NCBI GenBank assembly: GCA_964565925.1
Contig: CAZMGV010000009.1
Location: 62,001 to 126,000 of the forward strand
Length of the DNA: 64,000 nucleotides
Source of the DNA: CAZMGV01 sp964565925
Lineage (GTDB): Bacteria > JAGRBM01 > JAHCIT01
Direction of reading: 5' to 3'
Of the stretch, positions 18,519 to 25,980 are shown in pieces; the stretch's first letter is position 1; every line of letters begins with the position of its first letter. Made by a program: the position numbers and the translations under genes. Under the pieces are notes generated by a model. It was not told the origin of the DNA. It saw only the letters and a program-made list of their open reading frames with translations, and made no database searches.

Positions 18519-20021
18519 TTACCGAGAGGCGGTCTCGTAAGCCGAGAAGTTCACATTCCGGGTTCTCCACCAGTACTCCATGGTATAGCTCGGCCAGTTG
18601 TTCGTGTTCTTGCCCGACTCGTTCACATACCAGCTTCCGCAGCCGGTGGCCCAGACGCGCTTCTGGAGCCGTTTCTGGACGACCTCGTTGTAGCTGCGCT
18701 GGTGTTCCCGGGTGGGGTGCAGGTATTTGAGCCGTTTGGATACCAGCCGGTCGATACACTGGATCGAATAGTGCACTTCGGACTCGATCATGAAGATGAT
18801 CGAGTTATGCCCCAGGTTCGTATTGGGGCCGTACATCAGGAACAGGTTGGGGAATCCCGACACCGTGACGCCGTAGTAGGCCTCCGCGCCGTCCTTCCAG
18901 ACTTCCTTGAGCGAGACGCCGCCCAGCCCCGTCACCTTGATCGGCGCCAGGAAGTCGGTCGACTGGAACCCCGTCCCGTAGATGATCGTATCCACCTCGC
19001 GGCTCGCGCCGTCGGCGGTCACGACCGCGTTCGGCGTGATCTTCGAGATGCGGTCCGTCACGAGTTCGACGTGCGGACGCTCCAGCGCCGGGTAGTAGTC
19101 GTTGGAGATGAGGATGCGTTTGCAGCCCAGCTCGTAATCAGGGGTGAGCGCCTTTCGGAGTTTGGGGCTCTTGATGGATGCGTCCAGGTGCTGGAGCGCG
19201 CCCTTCTTGACCATTTCGCCCAGGATACTTTCCTGCTGCAGGGCGCCGAACTGCATCTCGAGGGTCAGGTAGATCTTGTTCCGGTTATACTGGCGCCAGC
19301 CGGGGATTTTGCTGAACCACCGCTTCTGGTAGTTCATGAACGGTTCGTCCGGTTTCGGCAGGATCCAGGCCGGCGTGCGCTGGAAGACAAAAAGCTGCTT
19401 CGCGTCGTCGGCCACGGGCGGCACGAACTGGATCGCGCTGGCGCCGGTCCCGATCACGGCGACCCGCTTGCCCTTCAGGCTGTAGCCATGATCCCAGCGG
19501 GCCGAGTGGAACGCATGGCCCGCGAAGGTGTCGAGCCCGGGGATCGACGGGTAGAGGGGGCGGTTCAACTGTCCGGTGGCCGAAACGAGCGCATGGGCGA
19601 AGTGGTCTTCTCCGGACTTGGTCCGCAGGTGCCACAGCCCCGCTTTCTCGTCGAACTCCGCCGACTCGATCTCCGTATTGAACCGGATCCGGTCCCGCAG
19701 GCGGTATTTGGTGGCGACGTGCTCGATGTAGTCGAGGATCTCCGCCTGCGGCGGGAACGCCCGCGACCAGTCGGATTTGGGCTCGAAGGAGAACGAGTAG
19801 AGGTGCGACGGCACGTCGCACGCGGCGCCGGGGTAACTGTTGTCCCGCCAGGTGCCGCCCACGCGGTCCGCCTTCTCGAAGATCGTGAAGTTCGAGTAGC
19901 CGGCCTCGTCCAGCTTGATCCCCATGCACAGGCCGCCGAAGCCCGACCCGATGATCGCCACCGTGGGGAAAGGCAAACTGGAAGGAACCCGCTGCTGTGG
20001 AGAACGCTCCGCCTGTGCCAT
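18519..20021 (-). CDS. Flavin-containing Baeyer-Villiger-type monooxygenase
   Basis: The 500-residue flavoprotein has an FAD-binding GSGFGGLCMG near the N-terminus, a second Rossmann motif GTGASAIQFVP, and between them FAGHAFHSARWD, matching the FxGxxxHxxxW[PD] fingerprint of Baeyer-Villiger and related class B monooxygenases. Such enzymes use NADPH and O2 to oxygenate ketones or related substrates. The start follows a weak ribosome site. A REP-like repeat and a perfect 18-base dyad lie 40-140 bases upstream, suggesting repressor control. Substrate is unknown. Confidence 0.9.
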   Translation of the reverse strand: MAQAERSPQQRVPSSLPFPTVAIIGSGFGGLCMGIKLDEAGYSNFTIFEKADRVGGTWRDNSYPGAACDVPSHLYSFSFEPKSDWSRAFPPQAEILDYIEHVATKYRLRDRIRFNTEIESAEFDEKAGLWHLRTKSGEDHFAHALVSATGQLNRPLYPSIPGLDTFAGHAFHSARWDHGYSLKGKRVAVIGTGASAIQFVPPVADDAKQLFVFQRTPAWILPKPDEPFMNYQKRWFSKIPGWRQYNRNKIYLTLEMQFGALQQESILGEMVKKGALQHLDASIKSPKLRKALTPDYELGCKRILISNDYYPALERPHVELVTDRISKITPNAVVTADGASREVDTIIYGTGFQSTDFLAPIKVTGLGGVSLKEVWKDGAEAYYGVTVSGFPNLFLMYGPNTNLGHNSIIFMIESEVHYSIQCIDRLVSKRLKYLHPTREHQRSYNEVVQKRLQKRVWATGCGSWYVNESGKNTNNWPSYTMEYWWRTRNVNFSAYETASR

Positions 20022-20059
20022 CTCGTGATACCCCCGCTTCGCCGTTGTGACCGTTGTGG

Positions 20060-20113
20060 TTCGACAAGCTCACCACGAACGGAATCCTGACCGCTTGCCC
20101 TGAGCCTGTCGAA
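20060..20113. repeat. REP-like imperfect inverted repeat
   Basis: The arms TTCGACAAGCTCA and TGAGCCTGTCGAA pair at 12 of 13 positions around a loop with a CCACGAACGG segment. Elements of this exact flavour (TTCGACA...TGTCGAA with GCTCA) are widespread dispersed intergenic repeats in many bacterial genomes. It sits between the monooxygenase start and its putative operator. Confidence 0.65.
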
Positions 20114-20141
20114 GGGCACCGGTCCCCGCAAACCGGAGTTT

Positions 20142-20159
20142 AATGACACGCGTGTCATT
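20142..20159. promoter_or_regulatory. Perfect 18-base palindrome AATGACACGCGTGTCATT
   Basis: A gapless perfect dyad lies about 120 bases upstream of the monooxygenase start. The core TGACACGCGTGTCA differs by one base from the dyad at 222-237. Size and symmetry suggest a TetR-family operator. It probably controls the monooxygenase, since the other neighbour ends here rather than starts. Confidence 0.55.
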
Positions 20160-20183
20160 TTAGCAACTTCAAAATTTCAGTAC

Positions 20184-20216
20184 AAAAAAACTCCCCACCC
20201 CTTGCGGGGTGGGGAG
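20184..20216 (-). terminator. Rho-independent terminator of the pentapeptide-repeat gene
   Basis: The perfect 11-base stem CTCCCCACCCC/GGGGTGGGGAG has a 4-base loop and is followed on the minus strand by seven T. It lies 34 bases past the stop of the pentapeptide gene. Confidence 0.9.
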
Positions 20217-20249
20217 GGCACCCATAGCCCATCGACTCTTAAGCGTTCC

Positions 20250-20921
20250 TTAGCGGGACGCGGTCGTTATCACAGACTTTTCGGCGAACACGCGCTGGCC
20301 GATCATCGTGCCGGAGAAGTTCACACCTTCCAGTACCGCGCCGGTGAGAATCGCGCCCGTCAGGTCGGCGCGGGAGAGATTCGTGTTCGTGAGAATCGCT
20401 CCGGTCAGATCTGCGCCGCGCAGGTCCGCCCCGCGCAGGTCGGCGCCGGAGAGTACGGCCCGGCGCAGGTTCGCCCCGCGCAGGTTCGCCTTGGCGAGAT
20501 TGGCGTTGTCGAAACGGGCGAGCTCGAGCTCGGCGCGGGCGAAGTTCGCCCAGCGCAGGTCGGCCGCCTGGAACGAGCTCTGGCGCAGATCGCTCCGCAC
20601 GAAGCGGGCCTGCACGAGCGTCGATTCGTCGAAAGTGGACATCGGAATACTGGCGTAGGTGAACTCACCCAGCACGGCCTTGGTCTGCGGCCACGCACCG
20701 GCAATCACGGTATAGCGGGAGAGGTTCACACCCGGCTGGTTCTGGGCAAGCGCCTGGTCGACGGCAAGACGCGCCGAGGCGTCCTCACGGTGCACCACCG
20801 GCGGCATCCAGTTGCCTGCCACCATGCCGCGCGGGACCGGACGGGCGCAGCCCGTGGCCGCCAGCACAAATCCGAGAGTGAAACCCGCGATCATCTTCGT
20901 TTTCCAGTTTGCCTTCGTCAT
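20250..20921 (-). CDS. Pentapeptide-repeat lipoprotein
   Basis: The 223-residue product has a lipoprotein signal (hydrophobic 9-22, lipobox LAATGC with C25). From about residue 85 it has tandem A(D/N)LxX repeats such as GADLRGADLRGADLTGA, which fold into a right-handed quadrilateral beta helix. The family includes gyrase-protecting and membrane-associated proteins; a lipoprotein form should sit in the periplasm or on the outer membrane, so a gyrase role is unlikely. The ATG has an AAGGTG site. A near-consensus sigma-54 promoter at 20995-21011 and paired dyads at 21081-21119 lie upstream; a strong terminator follows. Confidence 0.88.
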   Translation of the reverse strand: MTKANWKTKMIAGFTLGFVLAATGCARPVPRGMVAGNWMPPVVHREDASARLAVDQALAQNQPGVNLSRYTVIAGAWPQTKAVLGEFTYASIPMSTFDESTLVQARFVRSDLRQSSFQAADLRWANFARAELELARFDNANLAKANLRGANLRRAVLSGADLRGADLRGADLTGAILTNTNLSRADLTGAILTGAVLEGVNFSGTMIGQRVFAEKSVITTASR

Positions 20922-20994
20922 AACCCGTCACCTTCTTGGTTCCAGGGTCCCGTTACCTGTGGGGTTGAAACGGGGCCGCTCACGGGTCCCATAG

Positions 20995-21011
20995 AGCGAG
21001 CTCCGTGCCAA
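20995..21011 (-). promoter_or_regulatory. Sigma-54 (-24/-12) promoter
   Basis: On the minus strand the bases read TTGGCACGGAGCTCGCT, matching TGGCACG-N4-TTGC(A/T) with the -24 GG and -12 GC in register and one mismatch. Transcription would begin near 20985, leaving a roughly 65-base leader before the pentapeptide lipoprotein ATG. Confidence 0.65.
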
Positions 21012-21080
21012 ACGGCGGTTGAAGGTAAAAGTGCAACTATTACAATGGGTTATCTGGTGTAGTGACGGCTCAGACTATTG

Positions 21081-21119
21081 TCTCAAAATGAGAATTCAGA
21101 CTTGATTCTCATTTTGAGA
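21081..21119. promoter_or_regulatory. Paired dyads, probable upstream activator sites
   Basis: Arms TCTCAAAATGAGAAT (21081-21095) and ATTCTCATTTTGAGA (21105-21119) are perfect reverse complements. Each arm itself contains the dyad TCTCA-N3-TGAGA. Two dyads about 24 bases apart, about 70-110 bases upstream of a sigma-54 promoter, is the usual layout for an NtrC-class activator. Confidence 0.55.
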
Positions 21120-21573
21120 TTCCCGGATTGGGGATTTTGCGGGTTTTCTGGAGGGGGAGGCCCCCCTCCCTCTATCTTCGTTCTGTGTTCATCCGTGTCG
21201 ATGTGTGTCCAATCGTGTTGAACCGCGTCGGTACCCGGGCGGGTACCCCCTCCCCCCCCCCTCTCTCTCCATCCCTGCTCGCTCCGCTCGCAGTCCCTCC
21301 CGGAGGAAGGGGCCTTTTCCGAGCCCTCTTCCCCTGGAAGAGGGTCCGGCGAAGCCGGGGGAGATGGAAGTCACCCGCCTCATCTGCCAACGCCCCTTGT
21401 TTTGACAAGGGGGCAAAACCCGTGTGGACCTAAATGACCCTAAATGGGCCTAAATGAGCCAAGCGGCGCGAAGCGGATCTGAGCAGTTCCGCAGGGTTAG
21501 GGCCCCGAATTTTACAAATTAACGTGACTTTTAATGATGCGGGTGAGCGCCGAGCGACCGTCCGAAAAACACT
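21120..21573. other. Repeat-rich gap without a gene
   Basis: No credible gene is seen. The stretch holds a G/C-run hairpin near 21150-21170 (GGGGGAGG then CCCCCCTCCC), a segment at 21180-21227 resembling the dispersed 'gtgttcatccgtgt' intergenic repeats of many genomes, a C-run near 21249-21259, and an element near 21290-21365 with short facing arms (GGAGGAAGGGG, GGAAGAGGG, CCGGCGAAGCCGG). Open frames here translate to low-complexity Pro/Arg/Gly strings. It looks like stacked intergenic repeats. Confidence 0.6.
21429..21460. repeat. 10-base tandem repeat, three copies
   Basis: CCTAAATGAC, CCTAAATGGG and CCTAAATGAG follow head to tail, then CC. No role is apparent; the array is too short for a functional assignment. 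Confidence 0.7.
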
Positions 21574-21611
21574 CGGCCGTCCGCTCCCGTTTGAAGGGGA
21601 GGGGACGGCCG
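21574..21611 (-). terminator. Hairpin terminator, copy 1 of a duplicated 38-base element
   Basis: Stem GGCCGTCC/GGACGGCC with an internal CTCCC/GGGAG pairing is followed on the minus strand by GTGTTTTTC. It lies 21 bases past the stop of the first tandem lipoprotein. The 38 bases recur identically at 22643-22680. Confidence 0.7.
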
Positions 21612-21632
21612 CTGTAAGTGTATTGAAGGCGA

Positions 21633-22499
21633 TCAGGGGGGCGTCAGGCAGCCTCCTGTACTCGAATTCATGCTGCCGGAGTAGGCATCGCTACGCAGAG
21701 TACCGCCTGCATTGACATAGGTATAGGGACCGTAGGTGCTCTTCGTAAGGAAGTCTACGTCGCTTTCCTCCCCGCCGAAGTCGTCGAACGTGACCGATAT
21801 TCCGTCGAGGGTTCCCGAAACCGCACCGGTAATGGCGTTGTTGCAGCTGGTCGAACTGCAGGCTGTGCCGCCGTCGTAGGTGCCCGCCAGGGCGCCTTCG
21901 AAGGAATCGCTCAGAAAGACGCTGAATACACTGCCGTCTTCGGTGACCAGCGAAGCCATTTCGCCGGTGGTTCCGCTGAACGAGCTGATGAGGGGCCCGA
22001 AGAAGAAGTCGCCGCAGGCGAACCCGGTCTCGGAGCCGCTATCGGGATAGATCATGCCGTGGCTGATGAAATTGGCGGGCGGGTCGGTGGGGAACAGTCC
22101 GCCCGAGAGCGTTCCGTCCTCCTTGAGCGTCGCCGTGAAGGTCGCGTCGCCGTCGGTCAGTACGAGGTCGAGTTGGTCGCCGTCAGTCGTGCCGGTAATG
22201 TCATAGGTAAGGGGGCTGCTGGGGACCGAGGTCGGCCAGCCCGGGCAGCGGGGTCCGATGCTGGCCGAGCAGACTTCTCCCAGGAAGTCATAGATCGTGG
22301 CGGTGCCGGTCACGGTCCCGCCATCAACGATGACGGAGAGATTCACGTAGCCGTGGCTTTCGTCGCTCTGGTAAACGGCGGCTCCGGCGTAGTCGCCATC
22401 CGGCACGGTGACTCCGCTGCTGCTGCACGCCGAAAGAGCCAGTGTGGTGGCAGCCGCCAGCGCGAGCGCCGTGCGGTTCAGGTTTGTGACGAACTTCAT
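21633..22499 (-). CDS. Lipoprotein of a four-member local family (member 1)
   Basis: The 288-residue protein has a lipoprotein signal (basic N-terminus, hydrophobic 9-23, lipobox LSAC with C25). After it comes a conserved pattern: VPDGDYxGAAVYxSDExxGYVxL, TxTIYDF, DGTLSGG, DPPANFISHGMIYPDSGSET, and a paired-cysteine segment near residue 213 (ACSSTSCNN). Gly/Asp/Ser/Thr-rich alternation suggests all-beta structure. I do not recognise the family. Paralogs lie at 22710-23591, 23931-24863 and 32040-33008. The gene has an AAGGGGAG site and follows its paralog on the same strand, separated by a terminator, so it is likely a separate transcript. Confidence 0.8.
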   Translation of the reverse strand: MKFVTNLNRTALALAAATTLALSACSSSGVTVPDGDYAGAAVYQSDESHGYVNLSVIVDGGTVTGTATIYDFLGEVCSASIGPRCPGWPTSVPSSPLTYDITGTTDGDQLDLVLTDGDATFTATLKEDGTLSGGLFPTDPPANFISHGMIYPDSGSETGFACGDFFFGPLISSFSGTTGEMASLVTEDGSVFSVFLSDSFEGALAGTYDGGTACSSTSCNNAITGAVSGTLDGISVTFDDFGGEESDVDFLTKSTYGPYTYVNAGGTLRSDAYSGSMNSSTGGCLTPP

Positions 22500-22591
22500 G
22501 TGTGTATCTCCCCTTTGAGATGTGTTGCGAGTTGTTTTGGCCGTACGGGTCCGGCGAAACGAACCTGATACGGCGGTGGCGGCCGTGGCAA

Positions 22592-22620
22592 GGGGCCTGT
22601 TCTCCGGGAAAACAGGCCCC
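22592..22620. other. 10-base hairpin upstream of lipoprotein member 1
   Basis: GGGGCCTGTT and AACAGGCCCC pair perfectly across 9 bases, without a T-run on the minus strand. It lies about 95 bases before the member 1 start and could be a leader structure or a read-through block. Confidence 0.45.
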
Positions 22621-22642
22621 AGAGCAGAGTCAGAAAACAGCC

Positions 22643-22680
22643 CGGCCGTCCGCTCCCGTTTGAAGGGGAGGGGACGGCCG
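22643..22680 (-). terminator. Hairpin terminator, copy 2 of the 38-base element
   Basis: This is an identical copy of the 21574-21611 hairpin, 29 bases past the stop of lipoprotein member 2, followed on the minus strand by GGGCTGTTTTC. Identity of the two copies suggests a recent tandem duplication or gene conversion covering the gene ends. Confidence 0.65.
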
Positions 22681-22709
22681 GTGCTGTTTCAAGGATACTG
22701 TGCGCGGGA

Positions 22710-23591
22710 TTACGGAGCGCCGGTGCAGTTCGTGGTGCTGCCGCCAAATCCGCCGTCCTGGGTGGCGTTTTCCATATCGGACTCGAACCCGGCGTAGGTG
22801 AAGTCGCCCGGGAAGTCGGCGTTGGTGGTGAAATCGAGACCCGACGCTGCCGTGACGATGTCAAACGAAACGGGATCTCCGTTAAAGGTTCCGGAGACCG
22901 TTCCGCTGAGGCCGGCGTAGCAGGTCGACGACCCGGCGCAGACATCTCCGCTGCCGCCTTCGTAAGTCGCGGAGAGCGTTCCGGTGAACTCGTCGCTTGC
23001 GAGGATGCCGAACACGTTACCGTCTTCGGTGACGAACGCGGCCAAGCTGCCGTCGGTGCTGGTCGGGTCCGCCGCAGGGGTCAGGCCGAACCCGAAGCCG
23101 CCGCAGACGAACGCGGTCTCGGAGCCGTTGTCCGGGTAGATCATGCCGTAGCTGACGAAGTTGGCGGCGGGATCGTCGGGAATCAGGTCGCTCGTCAGCG
23201 TGCCGTCGTCTTCCAGCGTGGCGATGACCGAGGCGTCGGCGCCGGTCAGCACGATATTGAGCGTGGTGCCGTCCACGGTGCCGGTGATGGCGGCGGACGT
23301 GTCGCCGTCCGGAACGGAGGCGGTGGCTGAACACGGAACCTTGACGCTGCTTGAGCAGGGAGAGGCCGGGAAGTCGTAAATCTCGGCCGAGCCGGTGACG
23401 ACTCCCGCCTCGACGGTGACGGCCAGGTGCACATAGCCGTTGCCTTCGTCGCTGCCGTAGACGGCCGTACCCAGGTAGTCGCCGTCCGGAACGGTGGCGG
23501 GGGTGCTGCTACAGGCCGATGCCGAGAGGCCCAGTGTGATGGCGGCTGCAACTGCAAGCGCCGTGCGGTTCAGGTTTTTAACGAACTTCAT
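22710..23591 (-). CDS. Lipoprotein of the local family (member 2)
   Basis: The 293-residue protein is the closest paralog of member 1. The signals are nearly the same (MKFVKNLNRTALAVAAA versus MKFVTNLNRTALALAAA), followed by lipobox SASAC and the shared blocks TVPDGDYLGTAVYGSDEGNGYVHL, SAEIYDF, DGTLTSDLIPDDPAANFVSYGMIYPDNGSET and VCAGSSTCYAG. The mature part differs at many sites, so the pair is not brand new, although signal and 3' hairpins are highly similar. No catalytic motif is visible. An AAGGGGAGATACA ribosome region matches that of member 1. Confidence 0.8.
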   Translation of the reverse strand: MKFVKNLNRTALAVAAAITLGLSASACSSTPATVPDGDYLGTAVYGSDEGNGYVHLAVTVEAGVVTGSAEIYDFPASPCSSSVKVPCSATASVPDGDTSAAITGTVDGTTLNIVLTGADASVIATLEDDGTLTSDLIPDDPAANFVSYGMIYPDNGSETAFVCGGFGFGLTPAADPTSTDGSLAAFVTEDGNVFGILASDEFTGTLSATYEGGSGDVCAGSSTCYAGLSGTVSGTFNGDPVSFDIVTAASGLDFTTNADFPGDFTYAGFESDMENATQDGGFGGSTTNCTGAP

Positions 23592-23708
23592 TTTTGTATC
23601 TCCCCTTCGAGATTCTGTCGAGATTTTGGGCCGTCCGGGCCCGGCGGAACCATTTGTAAGTTCTGGTTACAGCAAATCCATGCAGGGTCAAGGGGGCCGG
23701 GGCGCTCC

Positions 23709-23725
23709 CGTTCTCCTGGAGAACG
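23709..23725. other. Perfect dyad CGTTCTCC-T-GGAGAACG
   Basis: An 8-1-8 inverted repeat lies about 120 bases upstream of lipoprotein member 2, in the gap after member 3. It could be an operator for member 2 or a hairpin; nothing else decides it. Confidence 0.35.
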
Positions 23726-23858
23726 CCTACCTCGACCGACTACGATGCCAGTTTCGATGCGCATACGAACTACTGCTACAGATGGAACCTGTGCGCCGCC
23801 AGCGCCAGCACAGGCCGCCACGTCGGCAAGTGCTGATACGCCCGCGCTGACCAGCAGA

Positions 23859-23900
23859 AACCGCCTCGTTCCCTCCGGTTGGCGGAAGGACGGGGCGGTT
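23859..23900 (-). terminator. Possible terminator of lipoprotein member 3
   Basis: AACCGCC and GGCGGTT arms with further inner pairing lie 30-70 bases past the member 3 stop. The T-run on the minus strand is only three bases, so termination is uncertain. Confidence 0.4.
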
Positions 23901-23930
23901 CTGTTTTGGGACGTCGTTTCCCGGCTGGCG

Positions 23931-24863
23931 TCAGTCCGCAGCGGCGGAGCAGACGGCCGCTGTGGATCCGGCCCCGCAGACGGCTTCGTAACAGCTCGAT
24001 GCACTGCCGCTGAACCCGGCGTTCAGGTTCGTGGCGCTCATGGACACATTCAGACTCGTGTAGGTGTAATCGGTCGGGAAATCGGCGTCCGGTATGAAAT
24101 CGAGGTAGCTCGCCATCTCGGTGGTGAAGGTGAAGGGGTCCCCGAAGAACTCGCCGGTGAACGTCGCATCCACATCGTTGTCGCAGCTCGCGTCCCCGCA
24201 GACGATGCCGCCGCCCGAGTAGGTGCCGGTGATCGTTCCGCTCGCGTCGTCGCTCGCGACGATCCCGTACAGGTCGCCGCCCGCCGTCACCAGGAAGATG
24301 CTTGCGCCGGTGGTGCTGGGCAGCGGGACCACGACCGTCGGCGCGATTTCGTTGATAGCGAACTCGCCGCAGGCGACGGCGGTTTCCTCCCCGCTGTCGG
24401 GGACGATCGCAACGACACTTTCCCAGTTGGCAAGCAGTTCCACCGGGGTGAACTCACCGGTGATCGTACCGTCCTCGGCAATCGTTGCGACCAGGCTGAT
24501 GGTGTCCTCGGCGAAATCAGTGTTGGTGAGGGTGAGCGCCACCGTCCTGTCCTCGGTCGCGCCGCTGATATCGTATTCGTAGTTGCCGGCCGGCACCGAA
24601 GCAGCCGTGACCGAACCGGGTGCCACCGGGAAGTCATAAATCTGCGCCGTTCCGGTGACGGTCTGGTCGTCGGCGATGGTCATTTCGATATGGGCGTAGC
24701 CGGTGCCATCATCGCTCTTGTAGAGGGCGATTCCCTGGTAGTCGCCGGGTTCCGCGCTGAAGCCGTTGCTGTTGCTGCAGCCGCCGGGCAGCGCCAGTGC
24801 CGCTATGAACAGACCGATCCGGATAAAACTCTGGAAGCTGTTGCTGAAGTTCGAGGTGCTCAT
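23931..24863 (-). CDS. Lipoprotein of the local family (member 3)
   Basis: The 310-residue protein starts at an ATG at 24863 behind an AAGGGAG site; an upstream in-frame ATG at 24947 lacks one. The signal ends in lipobox LPGGC. It shares PGDYQGIALYKSDDGTGYAHI, TGTAQIYDFP, DGTITGEFTP, VPDSGEETAVACGEF and a two-cysteine segment (VCGDASCDND) with members 1 and 2 but is clearly more diverged. The C-terminus is cysteine-rich (SSCYEAVCGAGSTAAVCS). It is first in the tandem run of three, all transcribed leftward. Confidence 0.78.
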   Translation of the reverse strand: MSTSNFSNSFQSFIRIGLFIAALALPGGCSNSNGFSAEPGDYQGIALYKSDDGTGYAHIEMTIADDQTVTGTAQIYDFPVAPGSVTAASVPAGNYEYDISGATEDRTVALTLTNTDFAEDTISLVATIAEDGTITGEFTPVELLANWESVVAIVPDSGEETAVACGEFAINEIAPTVVVPLPSTTGASIFLVTAGGDLYGIVASDDASGTITGTYSGGGIVCGDASCDNDVDATFTGEFFGDPFTFTTEMASYLDFIPDADFPTDYTYTSLNVSMSATNLNAGFSGSASSCYEAVCGAGSTAAVCSAAAD

Positions 24864-25012
24864 TGGTTTACTCCCTTGTCTGAATGAAGCCACTTTTCCA
24901 ATGTGTCCATATGCCTGTTTCCGGGAAGCACCAATGATGGCGGTCATTTTTGGCGCTGTACCCGGCTAACCTATTGATACTACAGGTGGATTATCTGCCC
25001 GACCGCTCCCCC

Positions 25013-25221
25013 TTTACTCCGTCCCGTCCTTTAACTATGTAGGGCCCCTCTCCGGCAGGCCCGCAAGGACCGGCCGGGTGAGGAACAACTTAACCGGCGG
25101 GGCTCCTTTTACTGAGGACCCGCCACAGCGACACGACTTCCGGCGGTTTCAACCAAATGCGAAACCGCCCTCCGCCGGTAAACCGGGCCGGAGTTCAAGA
25201 AGCGTAAGGGAGTGTTGAACG
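25013..25221 (+). promoter_or_regulatory. Candidate rpsD promoter and structured leader
   Basis: TTTACT at 25013-25018 and TATGTA at 25036-25041 are 17 bases apart, giving a start near 25048 and a leader of about 175 bases. The leader is G+C-rich, with a hairpin near 25168-25196 (CTCCGCCGG...CCGGGCCGGAG) close to the start codon. S4 represses its own synthesis in other bacteria, so a leader target is plausible. The gap from 24948 to 25012 shows nothing else. Confidence 0.35.
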
Positions 25222-25833
25222 ATGTCGAAGAATGCTACCGGGCGCCATCGCCTGTGCCGTACCCTCGGCGGCTGTATCTGGGGGGATCCGAAGTGCCCGT
25301 CTCTGCGCCGTGCGTATCCGCCGGGCAGCCACGGCCCCAAGATGCAGCGCCGCAAGACCTCGGACTTCGGTCTGCAGCTGCGCGAGAAGCAGAAACTCCG
25401 TACCTACTACGGTCTGCGTGAAGTACAGTTTTTCAATACCTATGTGAAGGCGTCGCACCTGAAGGGCAACACGGGCGAAAACCTGCTGGCCCTTCTGGAA
25501 CGCCGCGTGGACGTGGCCGTGCTCCGGCTGTATCTTGCGCCGACGCTTCCGGCCGCCCGCCAGCTTGTCCTTCACGGCCACGTGCTCGTGAACGGCAAGA
25601 AGGTGGACAAGCCCAACTACACGCTCAAGCCGGGCGACAAGGTCACCGTCAAGGACAAGACCAAGGTGAAGGAGTTCATCAAGGCCATCGTGGAAAACCA
25701 CGCGGGCGCCCCGCCGGGCTACTACTCCTTCGACTCGGGCCTGCCGGGCGGATCGCTCGTCTCGGTCCCGCGCCGCGACGAGATTCCCGTCGGCGTCCAG
25801 GAACAGATGATCGTCGAATTCTATTCGCGCTGA
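25222..25833 (+). CDS. rpsD: 30S ribosomal protein S4
   Basis: The 203-residue protein matches S4, including YPPGSHGPK, SDFGLQLREKQKLR and the S4 RNA-binding domain RRVDVAVLR...ARQLVLHGHVLVNGKKVD at about 93-130. S4 nucleates 30S assembly. The N-terminal 30 residues keep three cysteines (C12, C18, C25) and lack the standard CxxC pair, intermediate between zinc-binding and zinc-free forms. It stands alone, outside a ribosomal operon, preceded by a long leader and followed by a terminator. The ATG gives a normal length. Confidence 0.96.
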   Translation: MSKNATGRHRLCRTLGGCIWGDPKCPSLRRAYPPGSHGPKMQRRKTSDFGLQLREKQKLRTYYGLREVQFFNTYVKASHLKGNTGENLLALLERRVDVAVLRLYLAPTLPAARQLVLHGHVLVNGKKVDKPNYTLKPGDKVTVKDKTKVKEFIKAIVENHAGAPPGYYSFDSGLPGGSLVSVPRRDEIPVGVQEQMIVEFYSR

Positions 25834-25872
25834 TCTGACAATCTGCTCCGCAACCTGCGGGGCCAGAACAGC

Positions 25873-25898
25873 CGGGCCGCTCCATACGGAGCGGCCCG
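25873..25898 (+). terminator. Hairpin terminator after rpsD
   Basis: The perfect 11-base stem CGGGCCGCTCC/GGAGCGGCCCG with a 4-base loop lies 40 bases past rpsD, followed by TCCTGTT. The T-run is poor but the stem is very stable. Confidence 0.65.
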
Positions 25899-25980
25899 TC
25901 CTGTTAGGAGCGGTTCCGCCCGGGACGGTTCTGTTTGGAGCGGGTATCGGCTAGATTTCCGGGACAAACGAGGAATCACG

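Noticed and set aside
18702..20090. A 462-residue plus-strand frame opposite the monooxygenase
   Set aside because: The complementary strand carries both Rossmann motifs and the Baeyer-Villiger fingerprint; this frame is a shadow.
21128..21433. Open frames in the 21.1-21.4 kb gap
   Set aside because: They translate to low-complexity Pro/Arg/Gly strings from hairpin repeats and lack a start site.
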